Below, piece by piece: positions 9,538 through 19,900 of a stretch of 64,000 nt of DNA (within the stretch, counting starts at the first letter, position 1; every line of letters begins with the position of its first letter). Source of the DNA: Flavobacteriales bacterium (GTDB lineage Bacteria; Bacteroidota; Bacteroidia; Flavobacteriales_F; PHOS-HE28). The notes under the pieces were generated by a model that was given only the letters and a program-made list of their open reading frames with translations, was not told the origin of the DNA and made no database searches. The position numbers were made by a program, and so were the translations under genes. The stretch spans positions 108,886 through 172,885 of the forward strand of contig JAHBUL010000010.1 of assembly GCA_019638085.1 (NCBI GenBank). Reading direction: 5' to 3'.

Positions 9538-11076
9538 ATGAAACCAAGCAACGAACTTTTCGACCTGATCAAGTCGCTCACCAAATCGGAGAAGCGCTTT
9601 TTCAAGTTGCATTCAGCATTGCAGAGCGGGGAGAAGAACTACCTGCGGATCTTCGATGCCATTGATAAGCAAAAGGCCTACGATGAGGAAGCGATCAAAA
9701 AGCAGTTCGCCAAGGAGACCTTCATCAAACACTTTCCCTCTGAGAAGAACCACTTGTACAAGTTGATCCTGAAGGCGCTGCGGGCGTACCATGCGGAATC
9801 CAGCGTGAGCGGGGTCTTGAAGCAGCACATCAACAACATCGAGATCCTATTTGGCAAAGCGCTGTATGCCGAAGCGAACAAGGTGCTGCACCGTGCAAAA
9901 AAGGCAGCCCGGGAACACGAGCGTTTTTATTATTGGTTCGAATTGCTGAGTTGGGAGAAGATGCTTTTGGAGGAGGCGTATCAGAGCGGAAACTTCACCA
10001 ATGACCTCAATGCGCTTATCCAAGAGGAGGAGATGGTGTTGAAGAAGCTGCAGAACTTGGCGACGTACAATGTGCTCTATGCCAAGATCAACTATGTGTT
10101 CCGGAGCGGTGGATATGTGCGGACGGATGAAGAGCACGCGATGGTGGAGGAGATCAGTGAGCACCCCTTGATCAAAGGGAAGAACACCGCGCTAAGCAAC
10201 CGGGCCAGTACGATCTGCCATTACACACAAGGATTCTGCTACTGGGCCAAACGGGATTGGAAGACCAGCTTTACCAAGTTCTCGCGGGCGAAGGAGATCC
10301 TGGACAAGAATCCACAATTGAAGAAGGACCTGCCGAAGCGCTATGTACGCACCTTGTATTACCTGATCCAGTGTGAGATCGAGCTGGGAGACCATACCCA
10401 TGTGAAGGAGGATATTGCCACACTTCGGGACCTGATAAACAAACCCGGTTTCGGCGATATTGACATCAAGCTGCTGGTCTTCAGCAACAGCTATCTCAGT
10501 GAGCTTCGCTACCACGATCGCGCCGGCGAGTTTGAAATGGCATTGAAGTTGGAGGAGCCGATCATGCAGGGAATGGCCCGCCTCGGGAGCCAGCTTCCCA
10601 AGGAGTATGAGCTGGAATTCTACTTCCTGTTCTCCACCGTGAACTTCGGTGCGGGGCAGATGAGCCGTTCGCTTTTCTGGCTGAATAAAGTACTGAACGA
10701 TCCGGAACCGGCTCTGCGCCAGGATATCTTCACCTATGCCCGGTTGTTCAACCTGGTGGTGCATTATGAGCTGGGGAATTACGAACTGTTGGAATATATC
10801 GTTCGGAGCACGCAGCGCTTCCTCAGCAAGCGCCACCGTGCTTATGGTGTGGAGGCGGCCCTGATCGAACACATCAAGAAGTTGGCACGCGCTACTTCCA
10901 CCGAGGCGAAGCATGCCTTGTTCTCCTCATTGAAGGAGCGTCTGGATCAGTTAATGGAGGATCCCAACGAAAGTAACGTGCTGAAGTATTTCAACATCTG
11001 CGCGTGGGTGCATTCCAAGGTGGAGGATGTTCCCTTCGAAGATGTGGTGAAGCGCAGGGTTCCTGCGCTCAAGTGA
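9538..11076 (+). CDS. Uncharacterised helical-repeat (TPR-like) protein
   Basis: I do not know a function. The 512-residue product from the ATG at 9538 has no signal peptide or membrane segment and begins MKPSNELFDLIKSLTKSEKR, a start I associate with a conserved family of large helical proteins in Bacteroidota. The whole chain reads as amphipathic helices with regularly placed aromatic and Ala residues, suggesting TPR-like solenoid structure; no catalytic motif is seen. An in-frame extension to 9421 exists but overlaps the likely promoter and is not helical, so it was rejected. It has its own promoter, is divergent from the M1 peptidase gene, and ends 18 nt from the convergent OmpA-family gene. 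Confidence 0.8.
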   Translation: MKPSNELFDLIKSLTKSEKRFFKLHSALQSGEKNYLRIFDAIDKQKAYDEEAIKKQFAKETFIKHFPSEKNHLYKLILKALRAYHAESSVSGVLKQHINNIEILFGKALYAEANKVLHRAKKAAREHERFYYWFELLSWEKMLLEEAYQSGNFTNDLNALIQEEEMVLKKLQNLATYNVLYAKINYVFRSGGYVRTDEEHAMVEEISEHPLIKGKNTALSNRASTICHYTQGFCYWAKRDWKTSFTKFSRAKEILDKNPQLKKDLPKRYVRTLYYLIQCEIELGDHTHVKEDIATLRDLINKPGFGDIDIKLLVFSNSYLSELRYHDRAGEFEMALKLEEPIMQGMARLGSQLPKEYELEFYFLFSTVNFGAGQMSRSLFWLNKVLNDPEPALRQDIFTYARLFNLVVHYELGNYELLEYIVRSTQRFLSKRHRAYGVEAALIEHIKKLARATSTEAKHALFSSLKERLDQLMEDPNESNVLKYFNICAWVHSKVEDVPFEDVVKRRVPALK

Positions 11077-11094
11077 GCCGCTCCCCGTGTAGGA

Positions 11095-13002
11095 TCACGG
11101 CTGTACGGTATCCGCCCCGTTCCGGAACAGGACCTTGAACTCCGTACGTCTGTTGGCCTGGTGCTCCTCCTCTGTGCAAGACACTCCGTTGGAGCATCCA
11201 TTCACCAATAGGGTCTCGCCGTATCCCCTTGCGACCAACCGTTCCGGTGATACCCCTTGGCGCACTAGGTAATCCACGGCGCTTTTGGCTCGTGCATCGC
11301 TCAGAACAAGGTTGTACAGGTCGCCGCCGCGGCTATCGGTATGGGAACTCAGCTCGAAGGTGATGCGGGGGTTATCCATAAAGATCCGGGCCAATTTGTT
11401 CAACTCCACCGCCGCGTCCGGGCGTATGTCCCACTTGTCATAATCATAGTAGATGTTCGGGACGGCAATAGGCTTATCCACGACCAAGGGCTCAAGTTGG
11501 AGATCCGCTCGCAGTGTGGTGCTCAGCCCTAGGCCAACAGTGCTTATCGGAGTGCTCTGCGATAGCATGCCTTCAGCATCTGCCATGATGAAGTACGGGG
11601 TGTTCGGTTCCAGATCAAAGCGGAAGTTGCCATCGACGTCAGCGGTCACCGTTCTTTCCCCCTTGGTGTTGAGGTTCCGGAGCGTTACCGTGGCTCCAGG
11701 GATGGCTTCACCGGTCTTCGCATCGGTAATGATGCCTTCCACCGCAAAGGTCGGCGGATGGATGCTGAGTGCATGGATCTGGTCGGTGCCAGAGCGTGAG
11801 CTGCTAAGGAAACCCTTGGTTCCGGCACTATCCAGCCAGAGCCCGAAATCATCGCGTGTGGTGTTCACGGGGTAGCCCATGTTCTGCGGTTCACTCCAGA
11901 ACTCACCTTCACGGTGGGTCTCGAAAATATCCAACCCCCCCATGTTGTTATGGCCTGTACTGGAGAAGTAGAGCGCATCACCCACCACGGAGGGGAACAT
12001 CTCATCGCCCCGGGTATTGATGGTGATTCCCATGTTCACGGGTGCTCCCCAGCCTGTTCCGTTATCCGTTGTGTACCAGAGGTCCTTGCCGCCGAGTCCA
12101 CCTGGCATGTCACTGGTGAAATAGAGCGTTTTGCCGTCCTTGCTCAAGGCCGGGTGTCCCACGGAATATCCATCGCTGTTGTATCCGAACTCACTGATGT
12201 TCCCCCATTCACCGTTCTCGCCCAAGGTGGCCCGGAACAGTTTGAGGTTGCTGATGTTGTCCTTGTCCTTGAGCAGCTTTTTACCGTAGTAATTGCTGCG
12301 TGTGAAATAGAGCGTGCGGCCATCGGGGCTCAGCGCGGCGGAGCCTTCATGGTAAGCCCCGTTCACAGCTCCTTTCAATGGTGTTGGGCTACTGGGTATG
12401 CCATCGGTTGTCAGCTCCGCCTGATAGAGGTCAGTATAGGAATGTCCGGTCCATGGGTCGCGGCTCCCCATACTGCCCGTGCGCTGGGCAGCGAATAGCA
12501 GGCCATTGCCGAAGGGGATCGCGGAATAAGCGGAGGCTAGACCTTCCAGCGGTACCAATGTGACATCATACCGTGAACTGTCCTCGTAGAAGGACCGATA
12601 ACCTTGGCAGGCACCGATCAACTCCACCGCATCGCGTCGTTCAGGGCTTTCTTCCAGCGCCCGGATCAGGAATGGCTCAGCTTGACCGTACTTGCCAAGA
12701 CCCATCAGCAGCTTGCCGTACTGGAAGGCATCTTCACCCGTCAGCGGTGCGCTCGCCTCTGCAGCTGCAAAGTGTGCAACGGCCTCTTCCACCTTGTTCA
12801 GCTTGGACTCTGTTTCAGCCGCGCGGATCAGCAGACTACGGTCTTGCTTTTGTTTCAGCGCCTTCTCAAAATGCTTCTCGGCCTTGGAATACGCCAGCAA
12901 GCTCATGGCTTGTTCGCCTTTGCGAACGTGATAGTTGGCACAGGAGGACAAAAGCACGCCCCCCATGACCAGGATGTAAAGAAGAGGTTTGGTGGCTCGC
13001 AT
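11095..13002 (-). CDS. PorE-like OmpA-family lipoprotein (TPR, propeller repeats, CarboxypepD-reg, OmpA)
   Basis: 635 residues with a lipobox LLSSC (Cys21). Domain order: TPR helices (about 25-130); PD40/WD40-like propeller repeats (about 150-410, with ALSPDGRTLYFTRS and ALSKDGKTLYFTSDMPGG); a carboxypeptidase regulatory-like beta domain (about 418-500); and a C-terminal OmpA peptidoglycan-binding domain (about 515-630, with IYYDYDKWDIRPDA, SSHTDSRG and NRRTEF). This is the architecture of PorE, which anchors the T9SS to peptidoglycan. It follows the PorP/SprF gene with a 1-nt TGATG overlap, so translation is coupled. Because Bacteroidota carry several such paralogues beside PorP/SprF genes, this is probably an accessory copy devoted to the giant surface protein upstream. 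Confidence 0.9.
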   Translation of the reverse strand: MRATKPLLYILVMGGVLLSSCANYHVRKGEQAMSLLAYSKAEKHFEKALKQKQDRSLLIRAAETESKLNKVEEAVAHFAAAEASAPLTGEDAFQYGKLLMGLGKYGQAEPFLIRALEESPERRDAVELIGACQGYRSFYEDSSRYDVTLVPLEGLASAYSAIPFGNGLLFAAQRTGSMGSRDPWTGHSYTDLYQAELTTDGIPSSPTPLKGAVNGAYHEGSAALSPDGRTLYFTRSNYYGKKLLKDKDNISNLKLFRATLGENGEWGNISEFGYNSDGYSVGHPALSKDGKTLYFTSDMPGGLGGKDLWYTTDNGTGWGAPVNMGITINTRGDEMFPSVVGDALYFSSTGHNNMGGLDIFETHREGEFWSEPQNMGYPVNTTRDDFGLWLDSAGTKGFLSSSRSGTDQIHALSIHPPTFAVEGIITDAKTGEAIPGATVTLRNLNTKGERTVTADVDGNFRFDLEPNTPYFIMADAEGMLSQSTPISTVGLGLSTTLRADLQLEPLVVDKPIAVPNIYYDYDKWDIRPDAAVELNKLARIFMDNPRITFELSSHTDSRGGDLYNLVLSDARAKSAVDYLVRQGVSPERLVARGYGETLLVNGCSNGVSCTEEEHQANRRTEFKVLFRNGADTVQP

Positions 13003-13946
13003 CAGAAGAACCTTGGGTTTTTGATCACGATCGGCTCCTTACCCAGGTCGATGCCGAGCATGACCTCATGCGAACCACCATTGTAATGGCGTAGCATGGA
13101 TGTGTTCATGTCGTAAGCATAACCGGCACGTAACATGGGGTTGATCTGGAATTCCACCATTCCAACGATGCCGTCGCCGGTACGATAGCCGGCACCCAGC
13201 CAGAAGCGTTCCTTGAATAGGACGTTCAGGTTGAGGTCTACTTCCGGAGGAGCTTGCTGTTGGTATTTCACGAGCACGCTTGGTTTCAGGTCGAAGTTTT
13301 CGTTCAGCTCGAAGACATGCCCTGCATTGAGATAATAGTGCTGGGTGAAGTAGTGGTCGGGGGACTGCGGGACCTCCGATGAGATCTTACCGTCCGCTGC
13401 ATAAATGGTAGGCACAGAGAGCCCGACAAAGGAACGTTCATTGTTCCAATACACACCAAAGCCGAATTTGCCAACGGTGGCGTTGTTGATGTTGTTCTGG
13501 TACAGCGCGTCTTGGGTATCCCAATAAATGAGGTCGCTAAGGTTGGCGGTGTACATGGACAGCCCGGCCTTCAATCCGAATGCCAGGTGACCATTGGTAC
13601 CCGTACGGATGCGATAGGCGTAGTTGGCGGCCATCTCCATGTCGCGGCTCACGCCGATCATATCATGGCTGAAGGTGAAGCCCAGGCCCATTTTGTTGTC
13701 GAGAAGGGGACCATCGATACCGAGGAGGTTGGTGCGGGGTGCACCCGCCATGCCCACCCATTGGCTGCGATGCAGCAAAGTGGCGCTGGCGTAAGGATGG
13801 CTACCTGCATAAGCGGGATTCAGGAACAGTCCATTGAACATGTACTGACTGATCATCAACTCTTGCTGCGCCTGGACCGACATGGTGGTGCTTGCCGCAA
13901 GGGCCATTGGAAGGAGGAAGCGGATGCTGCGCATGGTCGTTCTCAT
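13002..13946 (-). CDS. PorP/SprF family type IX secretion membrane protein
   Basis: 314 residues from the ATG at 13946 (an alternative is 13934). A signal peptide ends near SVQAQQ, followed by the family hallmark ELMISQYMFNGLFLNPAYAGS and by alternating strands of an outer-membrane barrel, finishing GIDLGKEPIVIKNPRFF. SprF in Flavobacterium johnsoniae is needed to export and attach SprB; PorP is its Porphyromonas relative. The start lies 7 nt after the stop of the giant SprB-repeat gene, and the stop overlaps the PorE-like gene. The context strongly suggests it is the dedicated outer-membrane partner of that surface protein. Confidence 0.93.
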   Translation of the reverse strand: MRTTMRSIRFLLPMALAASTTMSVQAQQELMISQYMFNGLFLNPAYAGSHPYASATLLHRSQWVGMAGAPRTNLLGIDGPLLDNKMGLGFTFSHDMIGVSRDMEMAANYAYRIRTGTNGHLAFGLKAGLSMYTANLSDLIYWDTQDALYQNNINNATVGKFGFGVYWNNERSFVGLSVPTIYAADGKISSEVPQSPDHYFTQHYYLNAGHVFELNENFDLKPSVLVKYQQQAPPEVDLNLNVLFKERFWLGAGYRTGDGIVGMVEFQINPMLRAGYAYDMNTSMLRHYNGGSHEVMLGIDLGKEPIVIKNPRFF

Positions 13947-13953
13947 GTTGGGC

Positions 13954-16900
13954 TTACCGTCGGAGGTCCACATAGTTCTGGAGCGTGAGGTCCGCGTTCA
14001 ACCGCAGGACCACGAAGTAGGTGCCTTCGGGCAAGGCTTGTCCCTGCTGGTTCTCACCGCGCCACTCGTTGTTGTAGTACAACTGGTCGAAGACCACATT
14101 GCCCCAGCGATTGAACACGGTGAGCTGATTCCCTGGGTAAGCATCGATGCCGTGGACCACGAAGGCATCGTTATCGCCATCACCGTTCGGTGTGAAGCCG
14201 GTTGGCATTTCAAGTTCGTCCGGCTGCGTGAGGATGATGGTGAGTTCAAGGGCGCAGCCATTGGCATCAGTGATCCTCACCATGTAGGTGCCGGCCGACA
14301 GGCCGTAGCGCGCGGGAGTGTTGTCCCCATCGTTCCACTCATAGCTGTATGGAGGTGTACCACCGGCGGCATTCACGGTGATCGAGCCGTTCGTGCCACC
14401 CCAAGTGGTGATGTTGTGCCCGTTCGCAAAGTGCGAGACCAAGGTATCGGCAGTGATCACAGGTGGTGCCAGTACCGTGATCACGGAATCCCACGGGCAT
14501 CCATTCGCATCCGTAACGGCGACCGCGTATTCACCACCTGGCAGATCGCTGAGGTTGTCTTCGGTCGAACCATTATCCCAAAGGATGATGTATGGAGCCA
14601 AGCCGGAGGTAATGGACAGGTTGATCGCTCCTTCAGCGGATGCGTTGCATAGTGGGTCAGTAACGGTGGCGGTTGCCGCTACACCAGGGCTGCCAGCTAC
14701 CGCAGCGGAATCGGAGGCCGTGCATCCATTGGCATCGGTGACCATGACGCTGTACACACCTGCGATCACATCATTCAAGTCCGCGCTCTGGTCACCCGAA
14801 TTCCAAGTGTAGCTGAACGGTGCGCTACCTCCCGTTACCACCGTGTTGACAGTGCCGGTAGCGAGCCCGCAGGGCGCTGCCGTCGCACTTGCCACTGCGG
14901 TCAGTACATCCGGTGCCACAAGCGTTACACATTCCTGATCGGAACATCCGTTGGCATCGGTCACGGTCAGGCAGTAGGTGCCCGGGGCCAAAGAATCAAT
15001 GTTCAGCTCGCTGGAGATAAAGCCTCCCGGGCCGCTCCATTGTATGCTTACAGGGCCTATACCGCCGCCGATCGTCGCGGTGATCATGCCATCGCTTTCG
15101 CCGGAGCAGCTGATATGGGTACCGGATGGGAATGTCACCGCAGCCAGTTCAATAGTGATCAGTGGTGCAGGCACGAGCGTGATGGACTGATCGATCGAAC
15201 AACCACTGGCATCAACTGCAGTGAGGACATACGTTCCTGCCACCAGACCCGAAATGCTATCCTCCGATGCGGAGAACCCGTCAGGTCCGGTCCAGCTATA
15301 GGTGTATCCCGGCGTTCCGCCGATCACTTCCAGATCGATCGCCCCATCGCTGGCATCAGCGCAGCTAGTGTTATAGCCATTGTGGTACAGAAGTGAGTAG
15401 TTCACTGCCAAAGCACTGTCCGGTTGGGTGATGTTGATCGTAAGTGTGTTCACGCATTGGTTGGCATCGGTCACCACGAGTTCATAGTTGCCAGCGCCCA
15501 CGCCCGTGATGTCCGGTGTGTTGTACATCGTGCTGTCCGGCCCGCGCCAGTCGTAGGTGTAAGGGGCTGCCCCTCCCGAAACGATCGCTTCAAGGCTGCC
15601 GGACAGTTCCCCGTGGCAGGCAATGTCCGTGGCGGATAGTGTGGTGGTCAATGCACTGTCCGGTTGGATCAGCGTGATCGATGTATCGCGCATGCAACCA
15701 TGATCGTCCGTAATGACAACTGCGTAGGTGCCAGCCATCAGGCCATTAATATCTGCGGTGTTTGCGCTGAATCCTCCTGGTCCGACCCAGGCGATGTCCA
15801 GTGGGGAGAACCCACCACTGACGGCCAGTTCGATCGTGCCGGTGCTGTCGCCATGGCAAGGGATGTTCACATCGCCATAATCCGAGGCATACAGTTCCAC
15901 CGTAATCGGTGCAGCAGCGAGCACCGTGGCTTGTGTCGAAGTGGTGCAACCCATCGCACTGGTGACCGTCACGCTGTAGTCGCCACTGGCCAATCCGCTG
16001 ATGTCCTCATCCGTGGAGGTGAAGCCATTGGGGCCGGTCCACGCAATTTCGAAGGGGCCGGCTCCACCGGTCACAGTGAGGTTGATCTCACCGTTCGTGC
16101 TCAGGTCACATTCGTTGCTTGTTACAGCGAGTGTGGCAATGAAATTTTCGGGTGCACTGAGTGAATAGGTACGGCTGGTGCTGCATCCGTTCGCATCGGT
16201 GATCATAACGGTATAGGCACCTGCAGCGAGGTCTTGCAGGTCCTCACTGGTAGAAGCGAAACCATTGGGTCCGGCCCAGCTGTACTGGTAAGGAGCAAGG
16301 CCACCGCCTGCTGTCAGGTCAATGGAGCCATCGTTGCCATCGCATCCCACTTCAAACCCACCTTGGTCGGAGAGCACTGCTGTGGCTGAGATCGGTGGTG
16401 GTGCCGCCAAAGTGACCGTTGCGATGGCATTGCATCCGGAGGCGTCGATGACAAGCACGGTATAGGTACCGGGGACCAGGTTCTGCAGTGTGGCCTGTGT
16501 GGATGAGAATCCGTTGGGACCGTTCCACGATAGGGTGTAGCCGGGGGTGCCACCGGTGGTGAACAAGCTGATGGTGCCATCTGCCGCACCCGAGCAGGAG
16601 ATCTGGTTCCCACCGCTGTACGAAGATGTGGTGATGACCAATTGCAACGGGGTAGGAGCAACAAGCTGCACCTGAGCGAATGCGATACAGCCGTTGGCAT
16701 CGGTGATCGTGGCAGTGTACGTGCCGGGCGCCAGTCCGGTGATGTCCACACTGGATGATTGATAGCCACCCGGTCCAGCCCAGCTCACTACGTATGGTCC
16801 GGTTCCGCCGGTGATCCCCAGATCTATGCTGCCATCATTATAGTTGGCACAACTCAGGTTGGCTCCGTTGGGGAATACAAATGGCGTAGCGATGGCATCG

Positions 16901-19900
16901 ATCCCTACAGGGCTTGTGATCGTAATGCTCTGGGTGCCGGTGCATCCCAATGCATCCATCACGGTGACCACATAGGTGCCGGCACTCACGCCTGTCAGGT
17001 TCTGCGAAATGCCCAGCGGCCCGTTCGGCCCAGACCAAGAGGAGGTGTATGGTGCAGTGCCTCCGGTGATTGATGATCCGATACTTCCGTCGACCTCGTC
17101 ATGGCAAGAGGGCTGCGAGGTGACGGAGAGGCCGATGGTGATGGCCGATGGAGCGACCAAAGTGAAGCTTTCCGTGGCATTGCATCCGTTCGCATCATGC
17201 ACCGTCAGGCTGTATTCGCCGGACACGAGGTCGGTGAGGTTGAGGTCGATGGAAGTGAATCCATTCGGTCCTGTCCAGAAGTAGCTGTACGGGCCGGTGC
17301 CGCCGCTTACCGTGGCGTCGATGGTTCCGTCGTTCGCATTGGCACAGCTCACATTGTAGCCTCCGGCCATGCTGCTCAATTCGGCACTGATGTCGAAGAG
17401 TCCCGGCTCACCCACGTTGTAGGATGTACTGAAGCTGCAGCCGTCAGCATCGGTGATCAACACGGTGTAGACACCTGCGAACAGATCGCTGATATCCTCG
17501 GTCGTAGCCGAGAATGCGGGGAAGCCCGTCCAGAGATAACCGTATCCCCCTGCACCGCCACTCACTGTGAGGTCGATCGCTCCGGTATTGGCACCTTGGC
17601 AGGCCGTGGTGGCGATCGCCGCCGTAGCCTGAATGACCGTGGGTTGAGCGATTGAAACGGATGCAATGGCTGTGCAGCCATTGGCGTCCATTGTGGTCAC
17701 GTCATAGGTGCCGGCGACCAAGCCTGCGAGGTCCTGCGTGCTCGCAGTAAATAGTCCGGGTCCGGTCCATTGGTAGCTATATGTGCCGCTTCCACCGGAT
17801 ACGGAGAGATCGATGGCTCCATTGGTACCACCGTAGCACGTGATGTTCGTTGGCGCACTGCTGAGTGTAATGGCTGTTGGTGCTGTAATTGTTGCCATGG
17901 CCGTAACGGTGCAACCATTCCCATCGGTGATCGAGGCAGTGTAAGTGCCCGGCGTCAACCCGGTGAGCTGCCATCCGTTGGAGGTGAAGCCGCCCGGTCC
18001 GTTCCATGTTACCGTGTACGGAGGCGCGCCTCCGGCAGGAGTGAGGATGATGGAACCATCCGATGCGCCTTCACAGCTGGTGCCGCTTCCACCTGCGAAC
18101 CCACCTGCCACAGCGGAGGCGGTAAGCACAGGTGGACCAACCAATGTCGAAGTGGTGGTACGGGTGCATCCGTTCGCGTCGGTGACGGTAAGCGTATACG
18201 ATCCTGCAGCCAGGCCCGAAATGTCCGGTGTATTGGCGGTGAAGCCTCCCGGGCCTGTCCAAGCAAAGGTGTAAGGTGGTGTTCCTCCACTATAGGTTGT
18301 GGCGATCGCCCCATCTGAACTGCCGGCACAACTGATGTCGAAGCCGCCGTGGTTCTTGCTGGAAATGGAGAACACCGTGAGTGGCCCAGGGGCGGTGATG
18401 GTTGCGCTATAAAGCGCAGAGCATCCATTGTCATCCGTGAGTGTGAGGTGGTATGCACCAGCCGCCAGATCACTGATGTTCACCGTGGTCGCCGCGAATC
18501 CATTCGGCCCGCTCCAAGCATATTGGTATGGAGGTGTTCCACCGGAAGCCTGCATTTGGATGGATCCCGTAGCGGATGCATTGCACGCTGCGGGAACCAC
18601 CGTGGCATCGAAGCTGAACGTGCCCGGCTCCGTGACGTCGAACGGCTGGTTGATGGAGCAACCGTTCGCATCGGTGATCACCACGGTGTACACGCCGGCG
18701 GCGATCATGTTAAGGTCCTGCGTGGTGGCCGTGAAGCCATGCGGTCCGCTCCATTGGTAAGCGTACGGTGCCACTCCACCAGCCGGTGTCATGTTGATGG
18801 CACCATTGCTCGCGCCATGGCAGATCGCTGATTGGACGGTCGCAGTTGCCGTGATCGGATCAGGCGCATCGAGGGTGATCACCGTATCGATGAAGCAACC
18901 GTGGCCATCACCGATGCTGAGGAAATAGGTGCCTGCGGAGAGGCCCGTGGGATCCTGCATCTGGAGGTTGCCGCCTGCACCGTCCTGCCAGAAGTATGTA
19001 TAGGCCGGCGTTCCACCGGTCACGGTTACGTCAATGCTTCCGTCGCTGTTTCCTGGGCAACTAACGTGGGCACCGCCGGGATAGGTGAAAGGCACATAGC
19101 TCATGGCCAGCGGAGCGGACGGGCCACCGATGGATACGGGGAAGTTCATCGTTTGCGTGCATCCGTTCATGTCCGCGATGGTCGCTACATGGTTCCCAAT
19201 GGGTAGACCCGTAACAGATGACCCCGTTTGCACGGGCATGGTGTTCCACGTAATGCTGTAATTGCCACTTCCACCTGTCACGTTGATGGAGATCGATCCA
19301 TCGTTATCACCATAACAAGTGACCGTGTGGTAGTTGGCCAACGTTGCGGCAAGGGGTTGTTGGGGCTGTGCGATCACCACGTTCCGGGAGGCCGTACATC
19401 CTGCGGCATCCGTAGCGATCACCGTCCAAGTACCAGCGGCAAGTCCTGTAGCAGTTGGGCCGTTGGTCTGGGGTACAGTGTTCCAAGTATAGCTGTAGGG
19501 GGGCGTCCCACCCGTTGCCTGAACGATGGCTTCGCCGGTTTGGCCGCCATGGCAGAGCACGTTGGTGATGGTTGGAATGTCGATCGCCAGCGGTGCCGCT
19601 GGGCCACCAACTGCGAGCGTGGTGGAAGTGGTGCAACCGTTGGCATCAGTGACCACCACGGTATAGCTACCTGTAGCCAGTCCTGTTGCACTGGCCGCAT
19701 GTTGTATGGGTGATGTGTTCCAGCTAAAGGAATAGGGAGCGCGGCCTCCGGTTGCATGCACGGTCGCTTGGCCGTTGTTGCTGCCGAAGCAGCTCACAGG
19801 TGAAGTGCCGCCATCGCTGGCTGTGAGGGTCGTGGGCTGGCTGAGTGAAGCAGAAGGAGTAGCAACGCAGCCATTGGCATCCGTTATGGTGAGCTGGTAA

